Origin: an uncultured Lachnospiraceae bacterium
GTDB taxonomy: Bacteria; Bacillota; Clostridia; Lachnospirales; Lachnospiraceae
Assembly (NCBI GenBank): GCA_948470905.1
Contig: CAOKQK010000028.1
Location: 1-39,052 of the forward strand
Direction: 5' to 3'
DNA length: 39,052 bases
Part shown: in pieces, positions 8,014 to 16,789 of the stretch
How positions within the stretch are numbered: the stretch's first letter is position 1
Layout of the letters: every line of letters begins with the position of its first letter
Notes under the pieces: model-generated
The model's input: the letters and a program-made list of their open reading frames with translations, nothing else
Told to the model about the DNA's origin: nothing
Database searches by the model: none
Made by a program: the position numbers and the translations under genes

Positions 8014-11000
8014 ATGATTGAGGAGATCGGGAAGGTAAAACTGGATTACAGCAGGTATCCGGGGGAGGATTTTTACTGTGACGGTGCGGTGGAGGATGAA
8101 CTTCTGGATATTGTGAAGACTTTGCCTCCGGAGGAATATGTGAAGGTAGTGGAGGAGCGGAATAATTGGCCGATCTTGTACCATCTTTCGCCCCTGAGAC
8201 AGAACATCATCGAATGGATTCCCATGAGGAAGGACGCGAAGGTGCTGGAGGTTGGCAGCGGCTGCGGCGCCGTTACGGGGGCGCTGGCAGGCAAGGCGGG
8301 GAGCGTCACCTGTGTGGATCTTTCCAAAAAGCGCAGCCAGATCAATGCGTACCGCAACAGGCAGTGTGACAATATTACAATCCATGTGGGCAATTTCAAG
8401 GACATTGAGCCGGAACTTCCCCGAGATTTTGATTTTATCTTTCTCATAGGGGTGTTTGAGTATGGGCAGAGCTATATAGGCGGGAACACGCCCTATCATG
8501 ATTTCCTGAAGATACTCCTGCCTCACCTTGCGCCGGGCGGAAGGCTTGTGATAGCCATTGAAAATAAATATGGTCTGAAATATTTTGCAGGCTGCAAGGA
8601 GGACCATCTGGGGACTTATTTCTCCGGCATTGAGAATTATGCCGGGGGCGGCGGGGTGCGTACTTTCAGCAGGAACGGGCTGGAGCAGATCTTTGAGAGC
8701 TGCGGGGTAGAAAAGTATCAGTTCTATTATCCCTATCCGGACTATAAATTTATGACAACACTTTACAGCGACGCGCGTCAGCCGGGCAGGGGGGAGCTGG
8801 TCAATAATGCCCGTAATTTTGACAGGGACAGAATGCAGCTTTTTGACGAGAAGGATGCCTTTGACGGGATTGCGGAGGATGAGCTGTTCTCTGTATTTTC
8901 CAATTCCATATTGGCGGTTGTGGGCGACGGTTTTGACACGGAGTTTGTAAGGTATTCCAACGAAAGGGCTCCCCAGTACGCTATCCGCACGGAGATCGGC
9001 AGGGACAGCACGGGAGAGAGGGTCGTCAGGAAATATCCCTTCGGCAGCGCTGCCAGAGAGCACGTGTCCGATATGGCGGCTGCATATGAGAAGCTTGCGG
9101 AGAGATACCAGGGCGGGAAGCTGGAGATCAACAAGTGCAGGCTGGCGGAGGATGAGAGCGGGATGTACGCCTGCTTTGAGTTTGTGCAGGGGGTACCGCT
9201 CACCGAGCTTTTGGATGACTGTCTAAAGAGAGATGACCTGGAGGGCTTTTACGGGTATTTTCAGAGGTATCTGGAATGCATAAGCTATAACGAAAGCTTC
9301 CCTTTTGTGGATTATGACCTGATCTTTTCCAATATTCTGGTGGATACCAGCCGGGATAAGTGGACATTGATCGACTATGAGTGGACTGTGGATGTGTCGG
9401 GCGATTCCAGAGAGCTTGCCTTCCGGGCTGTTTACTGTTATCTGCTGGAGAATAAAAAGCGGGAGAAGATCCGGCAGGAGGTCATTTTGGACAGGCTTGG
9501 CATCAGCGAGGAGGATGCTCAGGTTTATCGTGAAGTGGAGATGAAGTTCCAGAGGGCTGTGACGGGGAACAGGGCAACGCTGGCGCAGATACGTGACAGG
9601 ATCGGCAACAGCGTCACGGATCTCCAGGAGATGACGGACAGGTATCATGACCTGCTGAAAGTAAACAGGGTGCAGATTTTTGAGGACAGAGGTGAGGGAT
9701 GCAGTGAGAAAGAGTCCTATTTTGCCTGGGATGCCTTTAAGAGCGAGAAGCTCATAGAGCTGGAGCTCCATGTGGACGGGGAGGTGGAGCTTCTGCGCAT
9801 CGATCCGGGATTTCTGCCATGTGCGGTGAGGGTGCAGGAGATGACCTTTAACGGGAAAGATATCCTGGAGGACTGGAGCAGTATCTTATCCGCCAACGGC
9901 AGGATTATGATGCCTGTGGAACAAAGAAATGGCAGGGGCTGCCCGGTTATTGTGCTGCCTACGGAAGACCCGAATGTGAATGTGGACCTGCGTAGGTTGG
10001 AGCGCAGGAAGTCAAATATCCTCTGGGTGCGCATGGAGATGGAGGGGATTATCCTGCCTATGGCGCAGAGCCTGGCGGATTTTGCGGAAGCATATGAAGA
10101 CAGATGCAGACAGTATGAAGAAATAAAGCAGGAATGTGCGGACAGGGAAGCGCAGATTGCGGAGCTGACGGCACAGGCTGCAGATCTGGAGGCAAAGCGG
10201 GATGAACTGGACTGGAAGCTGAACCGCATTGTGACGAATCCTCTCTGGAAGCTGAGCAAGCCGGCGAGAAGCTGTTTCCACTGGGCGTCCAGGCAGAAGA
10301 ACAGACTGAAAAACTGCGGTGGCCCAAGGGGAGTGCTGCATAAGATTGGATACAAAAAGAGAGAGCGGGAGGCAATGAAGCAGTTTGGGACGGCAAGCTT
10401 TCCCTCTCAGGAGCAGGCGGCTGCGGAAGCGTCGGCGACCTTTCCATACATGCCGAAGGTCAGCATCCTGGTCCCTCTGTGGAATAATCAGCGGGAATTT
10501 CAGATTGAGATGCTGGATTCCGTGATGAACCAGACTTATCAGAACTGGGAGCTGTGCCTGGCGGACGGCTCGGACGGGGAACATGGCTATATTGGGGACA
10601 TCTGTGAGGAATATGCGGCAAGATCGGGCGGCAGGATCGTGTACAGGAAGCTGGAGAAAAACGACGGCATCTCCGGGAATACCAACGCCTGCCTGCAGAT
10701 GGCGACAGGAGAGTACATCGGGCTTCTGGACCAGGATGACATCCTGCATCCCAGCGTGCTGTACGAGTATGTGAAGGCAATCAACCAGCAGGGTGCGGAC
10801 TATCTCTATTGTGATGAGACTACCTTTAAGAGCGGCAATATCAACCATATGCTTACCATGCATTTTAAGCCTGACTATGCTCCGGACAATCTGCGCGCGA
10901 ACAATTATATCTGCCATTTCAGCGTTTTTAAGAAAGATCTGCTGGACGGAAACGAGCTGTTTCGGACCAAATATGACGGCAGCCAGGATCATGACATGAT

Positions 11001-12108
11001 TCTTCGTCTGACGGACAACGCAAAGAAGGTGGTCCATGTGCCAAGGCTGATGTATTACTGGCGGAGCCACGCGGGCAGCACCGCAGCCAGCATCGAGGCG
11101 AAGCCCTATGCCATCCAGGCGGCAAAGGAGGCTGTGTCGGAGCATCTGCGCAAGAATGGTTTCGGCAATTTCCGGATTGAGAGCACCAGGGCATTTGAGA
11201 CGATTTTCCGCATCCGGTATCAGGTGATGGGCATGCCGAGAATATCAATCATCATTGCCAACCGGGATCATATGGAGGATCTGGAGCGCTGTATTTCTTC
11301 TATATTGAATAAGTCCACTTATGGTAATTATGAGATCATCATTGTGGAAAACAACAGCACCACGCAGGAAATCCGGGACAGCTACGGCAGGCTGCTGGGT
11401 TGTGCCTATGATCCGGATCAGGTGCAGCACAGCCCGGATGGCAGGATTACCATAGTCACTTATAAGGGTGAGTTCAATTATTCCGCAGTAAACAATCTGG
11501 GGGTGCAGTATGCCACCGGGGAATATATCCTGCTTTTGAATAACGACACATCTGTCATAACAGTCAATTGGATGGAGGAGCTTCTCATGTACGCCCAGCG
11601 TGAGGACGTGGGCGCAGTGGGGGCGAAGCTTTATTATGAGGACAGGACTATCCAGCACGCGGGGGTGGTCATTGGGCTGGGCGCCCACAGGACGGCAGGG
11701 CACACCCATTACAAGCAGCCCAGACAGAACCTGGGCTATATGGGAAGGCTTTGTTATGCGCAGAATGTAACCGCTGTCACCGGGGCGTGCCTTCTGGTGA
11801 AAAAGGAACTGTACATGGCGGTGGGGGGGCTTGACGAGGGCTTTGCCATCTCGTTAAACGATGTGGATTTCTGCCTGAAGCTTCGGGAGAGGGGATATTT
11901 GAACGTGTTTACGCCCTTTGCGGAGCTGTATCACTATGAGTCAGTCTCACGGGGGTTGGACGACAGCGGCGAGAAAGCGGAGCGCTATAATAAGGAGTCC
12001 GAGAAATTCCGGGAGAAATGGAAAAAGGTGCTGGAGGCGGGAGATCCCTATTACAATCCCAATTTTTCCCTGGACAGGAGCGATTATTCGCTTAAGATAA
12101 AGGGTTGA
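8014..12108 (+). CDS. WbdD-like methyltransferase-kinase-coiled coil fused to two GT2 glycosyltransferases
   Basis: This 1364-residue cytoplasmic protein probably extends and caps the exported polysaccharide. Domains in order: a class I SAM methyltransferase (about 50-240; VLEVGSGCG with Gly81-Ser82-Gly83); a kinase-like domain (about 315-520) with Lys340 in VVRKYP, helix-C Glu359, hinge CFEFVQGVPLTELL, catalytic-loop DYDLIFSN (Asp435, Asn440) and metal-site LIDYEW (Asp454); a beta-rich linker; a coiled coil (about 690-740); GT2-1 (about 812-1070; LLDQDD, Asp906-Asp909); and GT2-2 (about 1075-1330; LLNNDTS, Asp1178). Methyltransferase-kinase-coiled coil is the order of E. coli O9a WbdD. The start at 8014 is chosen for GGGAGG at 8002-8007; an ATG at 8008 abuts that site. 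It follows a Wzt that has a substrate-binding tail. The kinase call rests on motif pattern only. Confidence 0.88.
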   Translation: MIEEIGKVKLDYSRYPGEDFYCDGAVEDELLDIVKTLPPEEYVKVVEERNNWPILYHLSPLRQNIIEWIPMRKDAKVLEVGSGCGAVTGALAGKAGSVTCVDLSKKRSQINAYRNRQCDNITIHVGNFKDIEPELPRDFDFIFLIGVFEYGQSYIGGNTPYHDFLKILLPHLAPGGRLVIAIENKYGLKYFAGCKEDHLGTYFSGIENYAGGGGVRTFSRNGLEQIFESCGVEKYQFYYPYPDYKFMTTLYSDARQPGRGELVNNARNFDRDRMQLFDEKDAFDGIAEDELFSVFSNSILAVVGDGFDTEFVRYSNERAPQYAIRTEIGRDSTGERVVRKYPFGSAAREHVSDMAAAYEKLAERYQGGKLEINKCRLAEDESGMYACFEFVQGVPLTELLDDCLKRDDLEGFYGYFQRYLECISYNESFPFVDYDLIFSNILVDTSRDKWTLIDYEWTVDVSGDSRELAFRAVYCYLLENKKREKIRQEVILDRLGISEEDAQVYREVEMKFQRAVTGNRATLAQIRDRIGNSVTDLQEMTDRYHDLLKVNRVQIFEDRGEGCSEKESYFAWDAFKSEKLIELELHVDGEVELLRIDPGFLPCAVRVQEMTFNGKDILEDWSSILSANGRIMMPVEQRNGRGCPVIVLPTEDPNVNVDLRRLERRKSNILWVRMEMEGIILPMAQSLADFAEAYEDRCRQYEEIKQECADREAQIAELTAQAADLEAKRDELDWKLNRIVTNPLWKLSKPARSCFHWASRQKNRLKNCGGPRGVLHKIGYKKREREAMKQFGTASFPSQEQAAAEASATFPYMPKVSILVPLWNNQREFQIEMLDSVMNQTYQNWELCLADGSDGEHGYIGDICEEYAARSGGRIVYRKLEKNDGISGNTNACLQMATGEYIGLLDQDDILHPSVLYEYVKAINQQGADYLYCDETTFKSGNINHMLTMHFKPDYAPDNLRANNYICHFSVFKKDLLDGNELFRTKYDGSQDHDMILRLTDNAKKVVHVPRLMYYWRSHAGSTAASIEAKPYAIQAAKEAVSEHLRKNGFGNFRIESTRAFETIFRIRYQVMGMPRISIIIANRDHMEDLERCISSILNKSTYGNYEIIIVENNSTTQEIRDSYGRLLGCAYDPDQVQHSPDGRITIVTYKGEFNYSAVNNLGVQYATGEYILLLNNDTSVITVNWMEELLMYAQREDVGAVGAKLYYEDRTIQHAGVVIGLGAHRTAGHTHYKQPRQNLGYMGRLCYAQNVTAVTGACLLVKKELYMAVGGLDEGFAISLNDVDFCLKLRERGYLNVFTPFAELYHYESVSRGLDDSGEKAERYNKESEKFREKWKKVLEAGDPYYNPNFSLDRSDYSLKIKG

Positions 12109-12238
12109 TCCAGGGTGGAAAAATGCACAAAATTAAGTGGAATAATCTGGAAAAGTATGTTAAAATAGTAATATCAAGCGCAGGCGCAGCGCGCGATGGG
12201 AACGGTGAAGACAGCTGCGCAGAAATGAGGGAAAGAAA

Positions 12239-13960
12239 ATGAGTTTTATGGACGAGTTTCATTTCTGGCTGGAGGACGATTACTTTGACCAGAGCACAAA
12301 AGACGAGCTTCTTGCCATCCGCAATGAACAGGGTGAGATTGAGGAGCGCTTTTACAAGGAGTTGGAGTTCGGCACCGGCGGACTTCGCGGTATCATCGGT
12401 GCGGGCACGAACCGCATGAACATATATACGGTCCGAAAAGCCACCCAGGGGCTTGCAAACTTTATCCTGAAGCAGGGAACCCAGGAGAAGGGGGTTGCCA
12501 TTGCCTATGATTCCAGGAATATGTCCCCGGAATTTGCGGACGAGGCGGCGCTCTGCCTTGCGGCAAACGGCATCAAGGCTTATGTGTTTGAATCGCTGCG
12601 CCCTACGCCGGAGCTTTCGTTTGCGCTCCGCACGCTGGGCTGTACCGCGGGTATTGTGGTGACGGCGAGCCACAATCCGCCCGAGTACAACGGCTATAAG
12701 GTATACTGGGAGGACGGCGCCCAGGTGACGGCGCCCAAGGATAAGCAGATCATAGAGGAAGTCCAGAGCATCAAGGACTACCATACCGTAAAGACCATGT
12801 CCAAAGAGGATGCACAGGCTAAGGATCTGTATCAGGTCATCGGCAAAGAGATAGATGACAAGTACATGGCTGAGCTGAAGAAGCAGATCATCCACCCTGA
12901 TGTGATCGCGGAGGTCGCGGATGACTTAAAAATCGTGTACACACCTCTCTGCGGGACCGGAAATGTTCCCGTGAGACGGATCCTGTCAGAGCTTGGTTTC
13001 AAGCATGTGTACGTGGTTCCCGAGCAGGAAAATCCCGATCCCAGGTTTACCACATTGGATTATCCCAACCCGGAGGATCCCAAGGCGTTTACTTATGCCC
13101 TGCGCCTGGCGAAAGAGAAGGACGCGGATATTGTCCTTGCCACCGACCCGGATGCAGACCGTCTCGGCGTGTACGCAAAGGATACGGCGACCGGGGAGTA
13201 TGTGTCCTTTACCGGCAATATGTCCGGCATGCTGATTGCGGAGTACATCTTAAGGGAGAGGACAGCCACAGGCACAATGCCTGCAAACCCTGCTCTGGTG
13301 ACGACGATTGTTACCACCAATATGACACGCCCCATCACGGCGGCTTACAATGTAAAGCTCATTGAAGTGCTCACGGGCTTTAAATTCATTGGCGAGCAGA
13401 TCAAGCTCTTTGAGCAGACCGGCAGCAACAATTATGTGTTTGGCCTGGAGGAGAGCTACGGCTGTCTGGCAGGCACCCATGCCAGGGACAAGGATGCGAT
13501 TGTAGCCGTGATGTGTCTCTGCGAGGTGGCTTCCTACTGCAAGAAGCACGGCAAGACCCTGTGGGATATGATGCTTGAAACTTACGAGAAATACGGCTAC
13601 TTTAAGGAGTCCCAGTACACCATCACCCTCAAGGGGATCGACGGCTCCAGGCAGATTGCGGCAATCATGGATAAGCTCCGCCAGAACCCGCCCAAGGCAT
13701 TCGGTGAGCGCAGGGTTCTGAAGTTCAGGGATTATCAGACCGACCGTATCCTGGATATGGCTACCGGAGAGGAGACAAAGACGGGACTGCCCGGGAGCAA
13801 TGTGCTGTACTTTGAACTTCCCGACGATGAGTGGTGCTGCGCGCGCCCCTCCGGCACCGAGCCAAAGATCAAGTTCTACATGGGCGTAAAGGGCACAAGC
13901 CTTGAGGATGCGCAGGCGAGGCTGGAGCAGCTGACGGAAGATGTGAAGGCTGTGCTGTAA
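12239..13960 (+). CDS. pgcA: Phospho-sugar mutase (phosphoglucomutase/phosphomannomutase)
   Basis: This enzyme interconverts hexose 6-phosphate and hexose 1-phosphate. Here it would supply glucose-1-phosphate for RfbA. The 573-residue length and motif set fit the PgcA-type alpha-D-phosphohexomutases of Firmicutes: FGTGGLRGIIG near the N-terminus, the phosphoserine loop VVTASHNPPEYNGYK, the metal loop ATDPDADRLG, the sugar loop GLEESYG and the phosphate loop RPSGTEPKIKFY. Specificity for glucose or mannose cannot be told from sequence. The ribosome binding site is GAGGGAAAG. A 130-nt gap with a TAAAAT at 12161-12166 but no good -35 precedes it, so it may have its own weak promoter. Strong hairpins follow the stop codon. 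Confidence 0.94.
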   Translation: MSFMDEFHFWLEDDYFDQSTKDELLAIRNEQGEIEERFYKELEFGTGGLRGIIGAGTNRMNIYTVRKATQGLANFILKQGTQEKGVAIAYDSRNMSPEFADEAALCLAANGIKAYVFESLRPTPELSFALRTLGCTAGIVVTASHNPPEYNGYKVYWEDGAQVTAPKDKQIIEEVQSIKDYHTVKTMSKEDAQAKDLYQVIGKEIDDKYMAELKKQIIHPDVIAEVADDLKIVYTPLCGTGNVPVRRILSELGFKHVYVVPEQENPDPRFTTLDYPNPEDPKAFTYALRLAKEKDADIVLATDPDADRLGVYAKDTATGEYVSFTGNMSGMLIAEYILRERTATGTMPANPALVTTIVTTNMTRPITAAYNVKLIEVLTGFKFIGEQIKLFEQTGSNNYVFGLEESYGCLAGTHARDKDAIVAVMCLCEVASYCKKHGKTLWDMMLETYEKYGYFKESQYTITLKGIDGSRQIAAIMDKLRQNPPKAFGERRVLKFRDYQTDRILDMATGEETKTGLPGSNVLYFELPDDEWCCARPSGTEPKIKFYMGVKGTSLEDAQARLEQLTEDVKAVL

Positions 13961-13995
13961 AATGCCTGCCCGGCCCTGTATAGTTGTGCGGAACG

Positions 13996-14105
13996 ATCAA
14001 AGACCTCGCAGCAGGCTGCGGGGTCTTTGAACCCTGCGGCTTTTGCCAAGACCCCAAGCCAGAGAATCCTGCTTCTCTGGCTTGGGGCACATTGCCTGCT
14101 GGAAT
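13996..14105 (+). repeat. Double-hairpin intergenic repeat family B, copy 1 (also likely terminator)
   Basis: The first hairpin pairs AAAGACCTCGCAG (13999-14011) with CTGCGGGGTCTTT (14016-14028), 13 bp with one G-T pair. The second pairs CCCCAAGCCAGAGAA (14052-14066) with TTCTCTGGCTTGGGG (14073-14087), a perfect 15-bp stem. Shared landmarks with 37665-37804 are ATCAAA, CCGCAGCA.GCTG, TTGACCCT-type and GCGGC words between the hairpins, and a CATTGCC.GC.GGAAT end. The first hairpin follows the phosphohexomutase and could end its transcript, although its T-run is only three bases. Confidence 0.65.
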
Positions 14106-14123
14106 CAAAAGATGGAAAGTCTG

Positions 14124-14166
14124 TTCCCTGCCTGGATGAAAAGAATGCTGCAATCCAGGCAGGGAA
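14124..14166 (+). repeat. Third strong hairpin in the leader of the GT2 gene
   Basis: TTCCCTGCCTGGAT (14124-14137) pairs perfectly with ATCCAGGCAGGGAA (14153-14166), 14 bp around a 15-nt loop. It lies between the family B repeat and the 14-bp tandem array, so the whole 300-nt gap between the mutase and the glycosyltransferase is structured. Confidence 0.75.
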
Positions 14167-14170
14167 TCCT

Positions 14171-14240
14171 ATTGCGAGAGATGTATTGCGAGAGATGTAT
14201 TGCGAGAGATGAGTTGCTAGGGATGAGTTGCAAGGGATGT
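14171..14240 (+). repeat. Five 14-bp tandem repeats directly before a glycosyltransferase start
   Basis: The units are ATTGCGAGAGATGT (14171, 14185), ATTGCGAGAGATGA (14199), GTTGCTAGGGATGA (14213) and GTTGCAAGGGATGT (14227), followed by a partial sixth (ATGCAAGGGGG) that supplies the ribosome binding site of the gene starting at 14262. Each unit contains a purine-rich word and an ATG. The period is not a multiple of three, so adding or losing a unit would change the frame of any translation starting upstream. Confidence 0.9.
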
Positions 14241-14261
14241 ATGCAAGGGGGAAACCTTCAC

Positions 14262-15620
14262 ATGGGTAAGATCAATATTGCAAACCTGAAAAAAACAGCA
14301 TATTATTTAAGGCGGAACGGATTAAAACGTACTCTGGACGCGGTCAGGGAGAGATTTGACGGCAGCGTGCAGCCTCCGTACACTTATGTGCCGCCCACAA
14401 GACAGGAGCTTGCGGGGCAAAGGGAGAAGGCAGAGCAGGAGGGCTTCACCGTGTCCTTCAGCATTGTGGTTCCCACATATCGGACGCCGGAGCGGTATCT
14501 TCGGGAGATGATAGGCTCGGTTTGCGCCCAGAGCTATCCAAACTGGGAACTGATCATAGCGGATGCCACGGAAGGAGGGGAAGTCCGGGAGGTGGTGGAG
14601 TCGCTCTGCAGGCAGGAAGACAGAATCCGGTATATCCGTCTTCCCGGCAACGGCGGCATCCCGGCAAACACCAACGCGGGCATTCTCCAGGCAGGGAAGG
14701 CGTATACGGGGCTGCTGGATCATGATGATCTCCTGGAGGGAAATGCCCTGTATGAAATGGCGGCTGTGATCGAAGGGGCGAAAAGGGATGGAAGGCAGCT
14801 TCAAATGCTCTATTCCGATGAGGATAAATGCGACGGGGATGGAAGGGCATATTTTGAGCCGAACTTTAAGGAGGACTTTAACCTGGATCTGCTCCTGACA
14901 AATAATTACATTTGTCATTTTATGGTGATGGAGACAGGGCTGATCAAGGAGCTTCTGCTGCGGGGGGAGTACAACGGTGCTCAGGATTTTGACCTTGTGC
15001 TGCGGGCGGCGGACAGGCTTTTTGGCAGGGAGGAATACATAGCGCATATTCCCAAGGTGCTCTATCACTGGCGCTGTCACAGCCTCTCCACGGCGGAGAA
15101 TCCCCAAAGCAAGCTGTATGCCTATGAGGCGGGACGGCGGGCAGTACAGGACTTTCTGGACAGAAGGAAGTGGCGCGCCAGAGTCTTTGACACATCCCAT
15201 CTGGGATTTTATGCGGTGAAATATGAGGATAACCCTCTGAAAATAAGGCAGGACCTGGGCGCGGTGGGGGGGAGGCTTTTGCATAAGGGAAAAACTGTCA
15301 GCGGCAGGCTCTCGGAAACGGGGGATATTTTTTATGAGGGGCTTTCTGTGAATTACAGCGGTTATCTACACCGTGCCGTCCTGGCCCAGGACGCGGAGGC
15401 ACTGGATATCCGCAATCTGGAGGTGGCGCCGTCCTGGCGGGAGAGCTTTGAGCGGATTGTGGGAGTGCCCTATGCCACCCTGCCCGGCTCGGAGGTCTTC
15501 GATGCCTCCACCCTGCCGGAGGGTACGGACTATATTGCGCTCAGCCTCAGAGTGTGCCGTGAGCTTAGACGCCAGGGGCTCAGGCTTTTGTACCTCCCGG
15601 AGAGAAGTTTGGAAGTATAG
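14262..15620 (+). CDS. GT2 glycosyltransferase with a residual second domain
   Basis: This cytoplasmic enzyme probably adds a sugar to the growing polysaccharide. The ATG at 14262 is preferred because AAGGGGG lies at 14245-14251; the open frame runs back to 14043 through hairpins and repeats and has no support there. Residues about 65-290 form a GT-A/GT2 domain: FSIVVPTYRTPERYLREMIGSV, the nucleotide-sugar motif LLDHDD (Asp153-Asp156), and a YNGAQDFDLVLR segment. It resembles GT2-1 of the large fusion protein. The last 120 residues (GAVGGRLL through LRVCRELRRQGLRLLYLP) resemble only the C-terminal half of a second GT2 domain, as if the first half had been deleted. The acceptor and donor sugars are unknown. 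Confidence 0.87.
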   Translation: MGKINIANLKKTAYYLRRNGLKRTLDAVRERFDGSVQPPYTYVPPTRQELAGQREKAEQEGFTVSFSIVVPTYRTPERYLREMIGSVCAQSYPNWELIIADATEGGEVREVVESLCRQEDRIRYIRLPGNGGIPANTNAGILQAGKAYTGLLDHDDLLEGNALYEMAAVIEGAKRDGRQLQMLYSDEDKCDGDGRAYFEPNFKEDFNLDLLLTNNYICHFMVMETGLIKELLLRGEYNGAQDFDLVLRAADRLFGREEYIAHIPKVLYHWRCHSLSTAENPQSKLYAYEAGRRAVQDFLDRRKWRARVFDTSHLGFYAVKYEDNPLKIRQDLGAVGGRLLHKGKTVSGRLSETGDIFYEGLSVNYSGYLHRAVLAQDAEALDIRNLEVAPSWRESFERIVGVPYATLPGSEVFDASTLPEGTDYIALSLRVCRELRRQGLRLLYLPERSLEV

Positions 15621-15652
15621 AGGACAGATCAAAACGGATAAAAAGCAGAAAA

Positions 15653-16717
15653 ATGGAAAATCAGATAAACAGACAGGCAGGCTATTCTAAGGATAACAAA
15701 ACCACCGTCCAGGCGGACCGCACAAAGAGCGGCTGTCTGGAAAAAATAACGGTTGTTATACCAAATTACAACGGCATAAAATTCATAGGCGGATGTCTGG
15801 AGTCCCTGTTTGGGCAGGACCCTGACACGCCGGAGTATCGCGTGATCATGGTGGACAACGGCTCTGAGGACGGGAGCAGGGAGCTGGTAGAAGAAAAGTT
15901 TCCCCAGGTGGAGGTGATCGCCCTGCCGGAAAATACCGGCTTCAGCCATGCGGTGAACCGGGGCATCCTTGCCGCCGGGGCTCCCTATGTGATCCTTCTG
16001 AATAACGATACGAAAGTGGCGCCTTCCTTTATTAAGGCGCTTTACGACGCCATGGAGGAGAGGGGAAGGAAGGCATTTTCCGTAAGCGCCAAAATGCTCA
16101 TGTGGGACAGGCCGGAGCTTCTGGATGGGGCAGGGGACAGATACTGCGTGCTGGGATGGGCTTATGCCCGCGGCAAGGGAAAGCCTGCAGCGGAGTACGG
16201 ACAGGGCTGCAGGGTCTTTTCGGCGTGCGCCGGAGCGGCGGTCTACAGGAAGTCAGTGTTTGACGAGATAGGGTACTTTGATGAAAGCCATTTTGCCTAT
16301 CTGGAGGATCTGGACATAGGCTACCGGGCGGCAATCCATGGCTATGAGAATTATTATGAACCCAAGGCGGAAGCAGTCCATTATGGCAGCGCGTCCAGCG
16401 GTTCCCGCTACAATCGCTGGAAGACGGAGCTGGCGGCGGCCAACAGCGTCTATTGTATTGCAAAAAACATGCCCTTTTTGCAGCTGGTCTGGAATTTGCC
16501 GTTTTTAATGATGGGATTTTTGTTAAAATATCTCTTTTTTGTAAAAAAAAGGATGGGAACCTGCTATTTGAGGGGGCTGGCAAAAGGTCTGAAGCGCTGC
16601 CTGTCTTCTGAGGGAAAAGCCCATAAGGTCAGCTTTCGCAGGCAGAACCTGACATATTATTTTTCCATACAATGGCAGCTTTATGCCAATACCCTCAGGT
16701 TTCTTAAGAAATATTAA
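15653..16717 (+). CDS. GT2 glycosyltransferase (RfbN/WbbL-like)
   Basis: This 354-residue enzyme probably transfers a deoxyhexose such as rhamnose. The GT-A domain begins near residue 28 with ITVVIPNYNGIKFIGGCLESL and has the LLNNDTKV donor-site motif and LEDLDIGYRAAIHGYENYYEP, typical of COG1216 rhamnosyltransferase-like proteins. A hydrophobic segment near residues 275-295 (LVWNLPFLMMGFLLKYLFF) would tie it to the membrane where the lipid-linked acceptor sits. It starts 33 nt after the previous glycosyltransferase, with only a weak purine-rich site, so it is probably translated in the same operon. Sugar specificity is inferred from the dTDP-rhamnose genes nearby. Confidence 0.88.
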   Translation: MENQINRQAGYSKDNKTTVQADRTKSGCLEKITVVIPNYNGIKFIGGCLESLFGQDPDTPEYRVIMVDNGSEDGSRELVEEKFPQVEVIALPENTGFSHAVNRGILAAGAPYVILLNNDTKVAPSFIKALYDAMEERGRKAFSVSAKMLMWDRPELLDGAGDRYCVLGWAYARGKGKPAAEYGQGCRVFSACAGAAVYRKSVFDEIGYFDESHFAYLEDLDIGYRAAIHGYENYYEPKAEAVHYGSASSGSRYNRWKTELAAANSVYCIAKNMPFLQLVWNLPFLMMGFLLKYLFFVKKRMGTCYLRGLAKGLKRCLSSEGKAHKVSFRRQNLTYYFSIQWQLYANTLRFLKKY

Positions 16718-16789
16718 GAAACATCTTCATAATTTCCTAAACTGTTTTTTTTATAATAATTAAAGCAACGTGAATGTCAGGTGGCGCTT

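Noticed and set aside
14171-14240. CRISPR array
   Set aside because: Units are 14 bp and directly adjacent, with no unique spacers and no cas genes.
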